Assembly: GCA_963923035.1 (NCBI GenBank)
Contig: CAWUKT010000137.1
Coordinates: 1 to 9,176 of the forward strand
Origin: CAWUKT01 sp963923035
GTDB taxonomy: Bacteria; Bacteroidota; Bacteroidia; J057; JADKCL01
Direction of reading: 5' to 3'
DNA: 9,176 nucleotides
Both the position numbers and the translations under genes were made by a program. The notes beneath the pieces are model-generated. The model worked only from the letters and a program-made list of their open reading frames with translations, was not told the origin of the DNA and ran no database searches. This document shows positions 1 to 6,427 of this stretch, in pieces. The stretch's first letter is position 1; each line of letters begins with the position of its first letter.

Positions 1-54
1 TGCCAACGCTTTTTTATGGATAACGAAAGAGGCCGCCTCTTTTGAGACAGCCCC
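1..54 (+). mobile_element. Possible right end of an insertion sequence (body outside window)
   Basis: A hairpin with 7-bp arms (AAAGAGG-CCG-CCTCTTT, 26-42) runs directly into TTTTGAGACAGCCCC (40-54). Read inward from base 54 this is GGGGCTGTCTCAAAA, which resembles the terminal inverted repeats of several Bacteroidota insertion sequences (IS1182/IS4-like, recalled from memory and not searched). In frame 1 a reading frame entering from the left edge ends in ...NERGRLF and stops at the TGA at 43-45, overlapping the presumed repeat. Transposase genes often end this way inside their terminal repeat. Against this, only one end is visible, no target-site duplication can be tested, and the same hairpin would also serve as an ordinary bidirectional terminator. 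Confidence 0.3.
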
Positions 55-60
55 AAAAGT

Positions 61-96
61 GGAAGCGGCCACTGGATACTATTATTTGCCGCTTCC
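61..96 (-). terminator. Hairpin downstream of the minus-strand operon
   Basis: GGAAGCGGC (61-69) and GCCGCTTCC (88-96) form a perfect 9-bp GC-rich stem around an 18-base AT-rich loop. It lies about 40 bases after the stop codon of the last minus-strand gene. On the minus strand it is followed by ACTTTTGG, a poor uridine tract, so termination would be weak or would need Rho. It could instead be a 3'-end stabilising hairpin. Confidence 0.45.
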
Positions 97-134
97 CCGA
101 AACATGGCGGTTCCGGTTCAAACGCTACGAAAAA

Positions 135-851
135 CTAGAAGTGATAACCTATGATTAGTCTGCCGCCTGAAAATAATGTAAAGCTGGTTCGTCTGATGGG
201 AAAATCGTCTTGGGAAACGTCGACTCCGCTCGGGACATTGTTGGCCGTAAACTGCCGACTGACTATTAAGCGGTCGTTTTTGGTCCAGGTCGTTTGTCCC
301 CGCAGGCCATCGATTTCAGCGGTCAGGGAAAAGCGCTTGCCCAATTTATACTGGGCGCCCCCTACGGCAGAAATGGTGGCATATAAACTGTTGACTTTGT
401 TTTCGGTGTAGGTAGAAAAGGATGAATCAGGGAAAACGAGGATTTCAGTAAAAGCACTACTGAAAGACTGAGCCGACCCGAGTCCTGCTCCTCCCCCCAG
501 GTAAAGGGACAAACGACTTCCAAGGTCAAACCATTTTACGCGGGTGGCCCGCAATTCGAAGGTATAGTTCCACGAGGTACGGTCCTGGTCTCCTCCCAAT
601 TGGGAAAAGGTTTCCGAAAGTTCGAAGTCGTCGAGGTCGAAGTCCCGCTGGAAGCGTGAGCCTCCAATTTCCATGTCAAAAAACCAATTTTTGGTTTGGT
701 AACGGACGGTGGTGTGGATGTTTTCCAGGAGGGGAGCCACACCCAGGCCGAGCATCCGGTCGGGATAGGCTTCTTCGTTGTTTTGCGCATTCAATTCCAC
801 GCCCAGGGACAGAACGCCAATCATCAATAGGATGGTGAATAGTTGTTTCAT
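135..851 (-). CDS. Outer-membrane beta-barrel-like protein, second of a tandem pair
   Basis: A protein of 238 residues if started at the ATG at 851. That start puts a clear signal peptide at the N-terminus (MKQLFTILLM, hydrophobic to about residue 18, likely cleavage after NAQ23). An upstream in-frame start at 920 would add 23 residues before the signal peptide and overlap the preceding gene, so it was not chosen. The mature part alternates polar and hydrophobic residues in amphipathic strands, with a glycine-rich turn (LYLGGGAGLG, 117-126), a strand block LGKRFSLTAEI (170-180) and a C-terminal aromatic end (IIGYHF), as expected of a small outer-membrane barrel. It shares these blocks with the gene just upstream, so the two are paralogues. 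The spacing to that gene is 10 bases, which indicates one transcript. Specific ligand or function is not recognisable. A periplasmic beta-rich protein is the alternative. Confidence 0.75.
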   Translation of the reverse strand: MKQLFTILLMIGVLSLGVELNAQNNEEAYPDRMLGLGVAPLLENIHTTVRYQTKNWFFDMEIGGSRFQRDFDLDDFELSETFSQLGGDQDRTSWNYTFELRATRVKWFDLGSRLSLYLGGGAGLGSAQSFSSAFTEILVFPDSSFSTYTENKVNSLYATISAVGGAQYKLGKRFSLTAEIDGLRGQTTWTKNDRLIVSRQFTANNVPSGVDVSQDDFPIRRTSFTLFSGGRLIIGYHF

Positions 852-861
852 GGCAGTGGAA

Positions 862-1584
862 TTAGAAGTGGATGGCAAACCAGATGCGGGGAGTAGACAG
901 GAAATTGACAAACGTCTCAAGTCCTGCTGTGGAGTTGGAGGAATTTACGTCCACGATGACCGTTCCATCCTGGCTTTCAAAGTCAGTATAGGTGAAGGTC
1001 GAATTGCTGATGGTGGCAGTGAATGAGAGCGGGACCAGGTCGGCCATCAGGGAGAACCGCTTGCCAAATTTGAACCTGACTCCGAGGAGACTGGTAGGTC
1101 CGATTCCCAAGGTATTTGAGGTACTGCCTTGGTCATTTAGAGAGATTTGACCGTCAATGCATCCGTCATATTCCTCCAGCACCCGGGCGGATTGATAGTC
1201 CCAACGGGCACCGATCCCGCCTCCATAGTACAAGGAAATCCATTTTCCATGCTTCCAATGCAGCCAGGTGGCCGAGCCCCGGACTCCGGAACTGGAGGTA
1301 CGTCGGTAATTGTTAACGACACAATCGGTAAAAATGCTTCCGCCGGGGACATATTCGTTGTTGGAATTGCCCACGACCAATACCCGCAACGCCCTTTTTC
1401 GCTTTTCACGCATATAAAATACGGCGGTCGAATTGCCCCGGATCAGTGGCCAGGGTTGAAATCCAAGCGAGTGCAGAAATTCTGGTGCAGAATTGGCAGG
1501 TGGGTCGGAGGATTGGGCATGTAAAAAATGTGAGCAAAAAAATACTAGGGCCGCCCCAAGGGCGACAAATTTGAATCTATTCAT
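862..1584 (-). CDS. Outer-membrane beta-barrel-like protein, first of a tandem pair
   Basis: A protein of 240 residues with a signal peptide (MNRFKFVALGAALVFF, probable cleavage after HAQ24). The Cys at 17 is not in a lipobox, so a lipoprotein is unlikely. The mature chain is rich in predicted beta strands and ends in RIWFAIHF, an aromatic C-terminus typical of outer-membrane barrels recognised by the Bam machinery. Blocks shared with the downstream paralogue are SLYYGGGIG (117-125; SLYLGGGAG there), FGKRFSLMADL (173-183; LGKRFSLTAEI there) and the terminal strand. The loops between them differ strongly, as usual for duplicated barrels. Cysteines at 88 and 142 could form a disulfide in exported loops; the paralogue lacks them. 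It lies 87 bases after the small membrane-protein gene and 10 bases before its paralogue. No specific function is recognised. Confidence 0.75.
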   Translation of the reverse strand: MNRFKFVALGAALVFFCSHFLHAQSSDPPANSAPEFLHSLGFQPWPLIRGNSTAVFYMREKRKRALRVLVVGNSNNEYVPGGSIFTDCVVNNYRRTSSSGVRGSATWLHWKHGKWISLYYGGGIGARWDYQSARVLEEYDGCIDGQISLNDQGSTSNTLGIGPTSLLGVRFKFGKRFSLMADLVPLSFTATISNSTFTYTDFESQDGTVIVDVNSSNSTAGLETFVNFLSTPRIWFAIHF

Positions 1585-1671
1585 GGCAAATCGTTACTGG
1601 TTATGGCAGAATTGCTAGCCAAAACCATGCCAACTACGGGCGCTTCCGGAAAAAGTTGCGAAAAAAGGGAA

Positions 1672-2013
1672 TTATTTTCCGCGAAGGGCTCTTCCAGCCA
1701 TTGAGGCCACTCCACCGACCAGACCGGCGATGGCCGCTCCGAAGAAGGCGAGCCCGGTGCCGTCCATTTTTAGTGGCATCAACTGTCCAACTCTGTCCGG
1801 GAGGGGAGAATCGGTTGCATTGAGAATGAGCAGGGCGGTAATGGTCCAGAGCAAGAAGATGCCGAGGAACCCGCCGAGAAAACTCCCGCCGAGGGAGCGA
1901 CGGAAGGCGAGACCGCCGACCACGCCAGCAATGGCGACACTCCACCAGGGCAAAAACAAGGCCAGCAGCAATCCGAGCCCGGCGACAACGACAATTTGTA
2001 AGATCAATTTCAT
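1672..2013 (-). CDS. Small multi-pass inner-membrane protein, coupled to the acylase gene
   Basis: A protein of 113 residues dominated by hydrophobic segments: about residues 3-20, 22-37, 44-66 and 86-107, giving four likely membrane helices. Gly-rich packing motifs (GVVGG, LGGSFLGG, GLVGGVAS) are frequent. The one longer polar loop is at about 67-85, and the C-terminus is positively charged (RALRGK). The start codon lies 3 bases after the stop of the penicillin-acylase gene, so translation is probably coupled and the products may act at the same membrane. No family was recognised. The tight coupling argues against a spurious ORF, since the hydrophobic pattern is coherent end to end. A longer minus-strand frame across 1634-2224 is basic and low-complexity and is judged a shadow. 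Confidence 0.7.
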   Translation of the reverse strand: MKLILQIVVVAGLGLLLALFLPWWSVAIAGVVGGLAFRRSLGGSFLGGFLGIFLLWTITALLILNATDSPLPDRVGQLMPLKMDGTGLAFFGAAIAGLVGGVASMAGRALRGK

Positions 2014-2016
2014 GGC

Positions 2017-4440
2017 TCAGTTTTCCGGCTTTAGTTCCAGGGTAGATGTGGACGCCGCTTTCGCGTCGGACCCATCTTTGAAAAAGTGAATTTGCTGGTA
2101 TTGGCCCTCGGTCCAGGGCGCAATTTGGTTGTCGTACCACGGCGACCCCGGGTTTCCGCTGGGACCACCGGGATACATGCCGTAGGCCTTGACCTCCGGC
2201 CCCAGCTCGACAATCATCCGCCACGAAGGCCCGTGGCGCCCGCGGATGGCATTCACCGAACGGCCATTGCCCCCCGTATTCAACCCGTAGTAGCTAAATG
2301 GCTGAAGCCGGGCCAGGTGTTCCACCGTCGCCGAATTCACCGCGTACCACTCAAACGGAAGCTCGGGGTTGTCCTGTTTCCATTCCGCCTCCTTTTGCAC
2401 CACATCCTTCAATCCATTCAGCACAAACTCCCGAAAACGGTCCCGGAAGGCCGAAGCCGTATCGTGGGCGCCCACGGAAATGTGGTGGAGGGAAGCGTAA
2501 GTGGTCGGCGTATTGGAATGGTCCGGATCCGACAAGGCCAGGACCCCGGCAAATTGATCGTGGAGGGAATTCGACCACCACTGGAAATAAATCGGTGCGA
2601 TCATTCCAGCTTCGTTCAGGTAATTCCAATCCGACAATTCCTGCACAATGGCCTTTTCCTTTTCTCCGAGACTTTCCCCTTCCAGCGCCTTCAAAAAGCC
2701 CGGCAAGGTCTCCGAAGCCATCTGGTTGTAGTTGTCATTTTGGAGCTGCATCATGTCCTGGACCGTCACGCCATTCATCCCGGCCAGCGCCTGGTTGATG
2801 CGACGGCCCCGGGCGAGGGAGTAAAAACCATCGATGCGGTAGGGGTAGGTGGTGTCGACGGCGTGTTGGTTGGCGGAAGAAACAAAGCCGCGGGGCGGAT
2901 TTTTGACGTGGGGGTTGTGGGCATTCGGAATATAGCCCTGCCATTCGTGGTCGGGGTTGGAGCCGTCCATGACGAAGAGGCCCTGGCCTTCCCATTTGTT
3001 CACGAATTTGCCCTGTTGGGTGATGGCGACGTCTCCGCCGCGGGAGGCAAAGACGAAGTTCTGACCGGGGCAGGCAAAGTGGGTGAGGGCTTTCCGGTAA
3101 TCGGCGTGGTTCTTGCCGCGGTTCAGGAGGTGGAAGGTGAGGTATTCCAAAGCCGGATCGTGCGCTATCCAGCGCATGGCCACATTTTGGGGATCGTGCT
3201 CGTCCCCAAAGTTCTTGTCGTACACCACGGGCCCGTGGTGGGTCCAGAGGACGGTATCGAGGATCACGTCGCCATTTTTCAATTTGATTTCTTCGACCTT
3301 CTGCTCCACCTTTTTCCAGCCTCCATTGTACTTATACTCTTCCCGCTTCTCGTCCTTGAATTCGATCTGGTAATAGTCCACGACGTCGCGTGCAGCGTTG
3401 GTCATGCCCCAGGCGATGTCCTCGTTGAAGCCGATGATGATCCCGGGAGAGCCGGGAAGGCTGGCGCCGTATGCGTTGACGCCCGGCCCGTGCAACTGGA
3501 TTTCGTACCAAATGGCCGGGAGCGAGAGGCCCAGGTGAGGATCATTGCACAAGATGGGGTAGCCATCCTTGGTTTTGGAGCCGTGTACCGCCCAGTTGTT
3601 GGAGCCGTTGTTGGCGTCGGGTTGGGCGTAGCGAAGGTTGTTGACGACCTTCACGGGAATAGAGTCGGCGGGGGCGTCAGGGATGGGGAGCGGCTCGAAA
3701 TCCCATTGGTGGGTGCGGGGAATGATGGGGGAAACAGAGTCGGCGGTCATGGGGAAATAGGACTTGTAGGTGTCCCAACCCACTTCGGCGAGGGTATTGG
3801 AGTTTTCGAAGTCGTAGGTCCGGCCGGTAAGGTTCCAGGCCATCCGCTTCAGGAGAATGGCCGTCTTCAGGTTGGTCCAGGGTTCGGGCGCGTACTCCAA
3901 CAATTTGTATTCGAAGGGATACTCCGACGGGGAAAGCGTAGCGATATAGGCATTGACACCGGCGGTATAGGCGTCGAGGACCTTTTTGCAGGTGGGATCT
4001 TTTTCAAATCCCTCCACGCTGCGTTGGGCGGCGACGACCATGCCCTTGCGCCGTTCGAGCCGGTCAATGGGAATGACCCGGGGATTGTCGATCACTTCGG
4101 CCAGGCGGCCTCCAGCGGCCCGGACCTGGAATTCCATTTGCCACAAGCGGTCCCGCGCGGTGGCGAATCCCTGGCCAAAATAGAGGTCTTCCTCGGTTTC
4201 GGCGAAGACATGGGGCACGCGGCGGTCGTCGTAGACGATTTCAATGCTGCCTTTCGGACCCTCCAGCTCCATGGCATCGTCTTGGTAAGCATCGGGCGCT
4301 TCTGCATTCTGCCAAATTCCCCCAAACGGATCGAGGAACCGGCCCAGCCCAATGGAGACGGCATCGGTACGTTTCCCATCCAGGAACCAACACAAGGCCG
4401 CCGTCAATACACTCAATAGAATTCCAGTGACAATTCGCAT
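2017..4440 (-). CDS. Penicillin acylase family protein (Ntn hydrolase)
   Basis: An 807-residue precursor of the penicillin G acylase / acyl-homoserine-lactone acylase family. These enzymes cleave amide bonds and mature by autocatalytic splitting into two chains. Residues 5-20 are a signal or membrane anchor, so it should act in the periplasm or at the membrane. Typical alpha-chain blocks are GSIEIVYDDRRVPHVFAETE (64-83) and FGQGFATARDRLWQMEFQVR (88-107). The catalytic N-terminal serine of the beta chain is Ser280 in ANNGSNNWAV, with cleavage expected between Gly279 and Ser280. Further family blocks are ILCNDPHLGL (297-306), GSPGIIIGFNEDIAWGMTN (330-348), SSANQ (Asn524, candidate oxyanion-hole Asn), RGRRINQAL (544-552) and the C-terminal PGGPSGNPGSPWYDNQIAPW (757-776). 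No catalytic residue seems missing and the length is normal. Substrate cannot be read from the sequence: a beta-lactam side chain, an N-acyl-homoserine lactone or another acyl amide are possible. It heads the minus-strand gene set. Confidence 0.95.
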   Translation of the reverse strand: MRIVTGILLSVLTAALCWFLDGKRTDAVSIGLGRFLDPFGGIWQNAEAPDAYQDDAMELEGPKGSIEIVYDDRRVPHVFAETEEDLYFGQGFATARDRLWQMEFQVRAAGGRLAEVIDNPRVIPIDRLERRKGMVVAAQRSVEGFEKDPTCKKVLDAYTAGVNAYIATLSPSEYPFEYKLLEYAPEPWTNLKTAILLKRMAWNLTGRTYDFENSNTLAEVGWDTYKSYFPMTADSVSPIIPRTHQWDFEPLPIPDAPADSIPVKVVNNLRYAQPDANNGSNNWAVHGSKTKDGYPILCNDPHLGLSLPAIWYEIQLHGPGVNAYGASLPGSPGIIIGFNEDIAWGMTNAARDVVDYYQIEFKDEKREEYKYNGGWKKVEQKVEEIKLKNGDVILDTVLWTHHGPVVYDKNFGDEHDPQNVAMRWIAHDPALEYLTFHLLNRGKNHADYRKALTHFACPGQNFVFASRGGDVAITQQGKFVNKWEGQGLFVMDGSNPDHEWQGYIPNAHNPHVKNPPRGFVSSANQHAVDTTYPYRIDGFYSLARGRRINQALAGMNGVTVQDMMQLQNDNYNQMASETLPGFLKALEGESLGEKEKAIVQELSDWNYLNEAGMIAPIYFQWWSNSLHDQFAGVLALSDPDHSNTPTTYASLHHISVGAHDTASAFRDRFREFVLNGLKDVVQKEAEWKQDNPELPFEWYAVNSATVEHLARLQPFSYYGLNTGGNGRSVNAIRGRHGPSWRMIVELGPEVKAYGMYPGGPSGNPGSPWYDNQIAPWTEGQYQQIHFFKDGSDAKAASTSTLELKPEN

Positions 4441-4855
4441 AGATCAAATTAAATGATTTCCAAGCGGAAAGGGAATTGAAGTGGGGGAAAATGTGAGGAG
4501 GGGAGCAATTGATGGGGGAATGGAGGAATTGTGTTTTGGGGTTGCTTCCGTTAGCATTGGTCCTAAGAAATCCATTTCCGTCCCCAAGGGCGTTCTTCCT
4601 AAACAGGAAGGGAACTGGCAATCGAAGGTTTACCTGGTCCGGTCAGGTTGGGGGCGGGCGTATTCCATCGGTGGGAAGGGCAAGGGGCATGGAGAAAAAT
4701 GAAGGAAATGGGAGGGGGGAGAAAAAGGCATCCTGTAAAAGGCTTAGAAAAAACGGTGGTGGAAAAAGTGTGCGGATTTTGTGGGGTAATTTTCTTCGTA
4801 CCCACCCCAAAAGCCTTATCTTTGTTATAGCTAATTGTCCATTTTCGTTTTTACT
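4441..4855. other. Divergent, purine-rich intergenic region
   Basis: A stretch of 415 bases between the divergent acylase and 460-residue-protein genes. The plus strand has long G/A-biased runs (about 4480-4530 and 4690-4770). Short frames across it on both strands are low-complexity, overlap each other and look non-coding. A small hairpin CTTCCT-AAAC-AGGAAG (4595-4610) has no following T-run. The only convincing regulatory signal is the plus-strand -7 box at 4817. No RNA gene or riboswitch was recognised. Confidence 0.6.
4817..4824 (+). promoter_or_regulatory. Bacteroidota-type -7 promoter box
   Basis: TATCTTTG matches the Bacteroidota housekeeping -7 consensus TAnnTTTG exactly. The expected -33 TTG is only approximated by TTCG about 20 bases upstream (4795-4798). 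It would place the transcription start near 4830, about 25 bases before the ATG at 4856. It supports that ATG rather than the TTG at 4835, which would leave almost no leader. Confidence 0.55.
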
Positions 4856-6238
4856 ATGTCTACAGATAGCACCCATCAATCCCCAGAAAGTAGTTTCCAG
4901 TCGTTGGAATCGGCATCAGGTGAGCTGAGCGGCCAATCCATGTCACCACCTCAGTTGAAATTGGCGGCTTCCGGAGGCTTCAGCGCCACTCCCGTTCAGC
5001 GTTCGCCCGGCGACAACTACGAACGGGGCAACCGTCCCGATCCCTCTCCCGCCAACGGCGGCATCGACATTGTGTCCAACAATGAACGCGTCATCAATGT
5101 CGGTGACTGGGCGACCTTTACCCTGCGGGGAACCGAGGTCAATACCGGGATCACCTGGCAAATCCTCAACAATGGCGGTGCCGCGGTCAACGCCCGCAGC
5201 ACCAGCAATTCCATCCGGCTGCGCGGGGACATTGTAGGCACCCACATCATCCGGGCCCTCGTGCCTTCCGGCGGCGGGACCGTGACCGTTGATTTCACCC
5301 AGGTGGTCGAGCGCGACGCCGGGTATACCGACATCGATGGCGTGACGCCCACCCCGCTCAATACGATGAATGATTTCATCGCCTTGGTCGAACGGGTTGA
5401 AAACGCTTTGCCTGGCTACGCCTGGCAGGATGTGGCCAGTAAGATCCGGAAGGAGCGCTATCCCAGCCCCGGAGGTCGCTACGGAGGCATCAAAGCGGCC
5501 TTGACCTGGGACGACCTGATCGACGAGCAGGACCACCTGTCGCCACTTCAGTCTTCGCAGGTAGCGATCGAAGACATTGCGGCGCTGCGCCGGACCGGAA
5601 CCGTGACCCACAATGGCGCCAGCATTGACATTGGCCACGTGATGACGGGCATCGACTCGATGAACTTCCCGACCACCAACGGTATCTTTGAGAACAACCG
5701 CATGTCTGGCCCCGCCGCGGCGACCTGGTCGGGCGATGTTGGATCGGCTTTGGTGAATTGGGCCAACAATGCTCCTGGCAACGATCATACAGATGCCAAA
5801 AAGCAGGAATTCTACGATGCTTACATGAGCATGGGCGACTTGCTCGGCGACCTCGACGGCATCAACCTGGGCGGCATGGCCATTCCTCCGAATGCTCCTT
5901 TGTCCACCCGCCTCCGGACCTATTATGTCACCAACCAAACCACCCAATCCAACCGCCGCTACCACAATTTCTGCCAGGTTTCTGGTTTTGGAGTTTCCGG
6001 CGGACGGCTTGACAGCGCGGCGCGGGCGTATATCCGCGAGCAGGTCCTGAACTTCTCCCGCGGCTACAATATCAGCGGAAGCATCCTGGACGGAATTTCC
6101 AGCGCGCCGATGGGCGGTATGGGAGCGCCGGTCTACCGGGATCCGCAGTACACCTCCCGCGGACGTGTCACTGGCAATGTGGATTGGTTCGTCAACTACT
6201 TCATCCAGCAAATTGAAGCTGGTTTGGCTTCCGAATAG
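4856..6238 (+). CDS. Putative injection-system cargo: QLK/PVQR leader, Ig-like domain, unknown C-terminal domain
   Basis: A 460-residue protein from the ATG at 4856. An upstream in-frame TTG (4835) is less likely given the promoter box. There is no signal peptide or membrane helix. Residues 1-65 are Ser/Gln/Pro-rich and disordered, and contain PPQLKLAASGGFSATPVQR (31-49). Leaders of this kind occur in DUF4157-type proteins tied to extracellular contractile injection systems. Residues about 68-152 look like an Ig-like beta sandwich (INVGDWATFTLRG, ITWQIL, HIIRALVPSGGGTVTVDFTQV). Residues about 160-460 form a mainly helical domain that I do not recognise. Its striking blocks are DIGHVMTGID (258-267), WSGDVGS (291-297) and LLGDLDG (329-335), with several Asp and one His that could bind metal or be catalytic. 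The gene has its own promoter and terminator. The cargo role is inferred from the leader. An intracellular structural protein is an alternative. Confidence 0.6.
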   Translation: MSTDSTHQSPESSFQSLESASGELSGQSMSPPQLKLAASGGFSATPVQRSPGDNYERGNRPDPSPANGGIDIVSNNERVINVGDWATFTLRGTEVNTGITWQILNNGGAAVNARSTSNSIRLRGDIVGTHIIRALVPSGGGTVTVDFTQVVERDAGYTDIDGVTPTPLNTMNDFIALVERVENALPGYAWQDVASKIRKERYPSPGGRYGGIKAALTWDDLIDEQDHLSPLQSSQVAIEDIAALRRTGTVTHNGASIDIGHVMTGIDSMNFPTTNGIFENNRMSGPAAATWSGDVGSALVNWANNAPGNDHTDAKKQEFYDAYMSMGDLLGDLDGINLGGMAIPPNAPLSTRLRTYYVTNQTTQSNRRYHNFCQVSGFGVSGGRLDSAARAYIREQVLNFSRGYNISGSILDGISSAPMGGMGAPVYRDPQYTSRGRVTGNVDWFVNYFIQQIEAGLASE

Positions 6239-6262
6239 CCACTCCAACCCGAAAAATACAGT

Positions 6263-6295
6263 GGGCTGCTCAGCAATGGGCAGCCCTTTTCTTTT
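6263..6295 (+). terminator. Rho-independent terminator
   Basis: GGGCTGC (6263-6269) pairs with GCAGCCC (6280-6286) around a 10-base loop and is followed at once by TTTTCTTTT (6287-6295). It lies 25 bases after the stop of the 460-residue gene and separates it from the next plus-strand gene, which therefore needs its own promoter. Confidence 0.85.
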
Positions 6296-6413
6296 ACCCA
6301 GCTGTCATTTCCCAGCACACTCTCCTCCCCAACTAAAATTGTCGTTAAATCGGTATTTCGTTAGGACGGGTACGTGAAAAACGGTATATTGTAGCTACCC
6401 AATTGTCATTGAT

Positions 6414-6424
6414 AAGAAAGAAGA
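6414..6424 (+). promoter_or_regulatory. Purine-rich ribosome-binding stretch
   Basis: AAGAAAGAAGA ends 3 bases before the ATG at 6428. It is not a canonical Shine-Dalgarno sequence, but it supports that start, as the frame has no better upstream start. A promoter in 6330-6400 is likely, but only an imperfect box (TATATTG, 6385-6391) is visible. Confidence 0.35.
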
Positions 6425-6427
6425 CGT

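Noticed and set aside
1634..2224. A 196-codon minus-strand frame overlapping the small membrane-protein gene and the acylase 3' end
   Set aside because: It is Arg/Ser/Pro-rich without a pattern, and it overlaps two frames with clear hydrophobic segments or family motifs.
4390..4392. Cys17 of the acylase as a lipoprotein lipobox cysteine
   Set aside because: The residue before it is Leu (TAALC), which does not fit the small residue required at that position.
2086..4419. A 777-codon open frame on the plus strand antisense to the acylase gene
   Set aside because: It mirrors the codon pattern of the acylase gene, its product is a low-complexity Gly/Val/His/Asp-rich chain without domains, and the minus-strand protein has all family motifs. 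It is a shadow of GC-biased third positions.
4481..4928. Short open frames in the divergent intergenic region
   Set aside because: They overlap in several frames, translate purine-rich runs into Gly/Lys/Arg low-complexity chains, and one runs into the next gene out of frame.
4943..6247. A 434-codon open frame on the minus strand antisense to the 460-residue gene
   Set aside because: The product is Val/Ala/Gly/His/Asp-rich with no coherent domains, and the opposite strand has promoter, terminator and an ordered domain layout.
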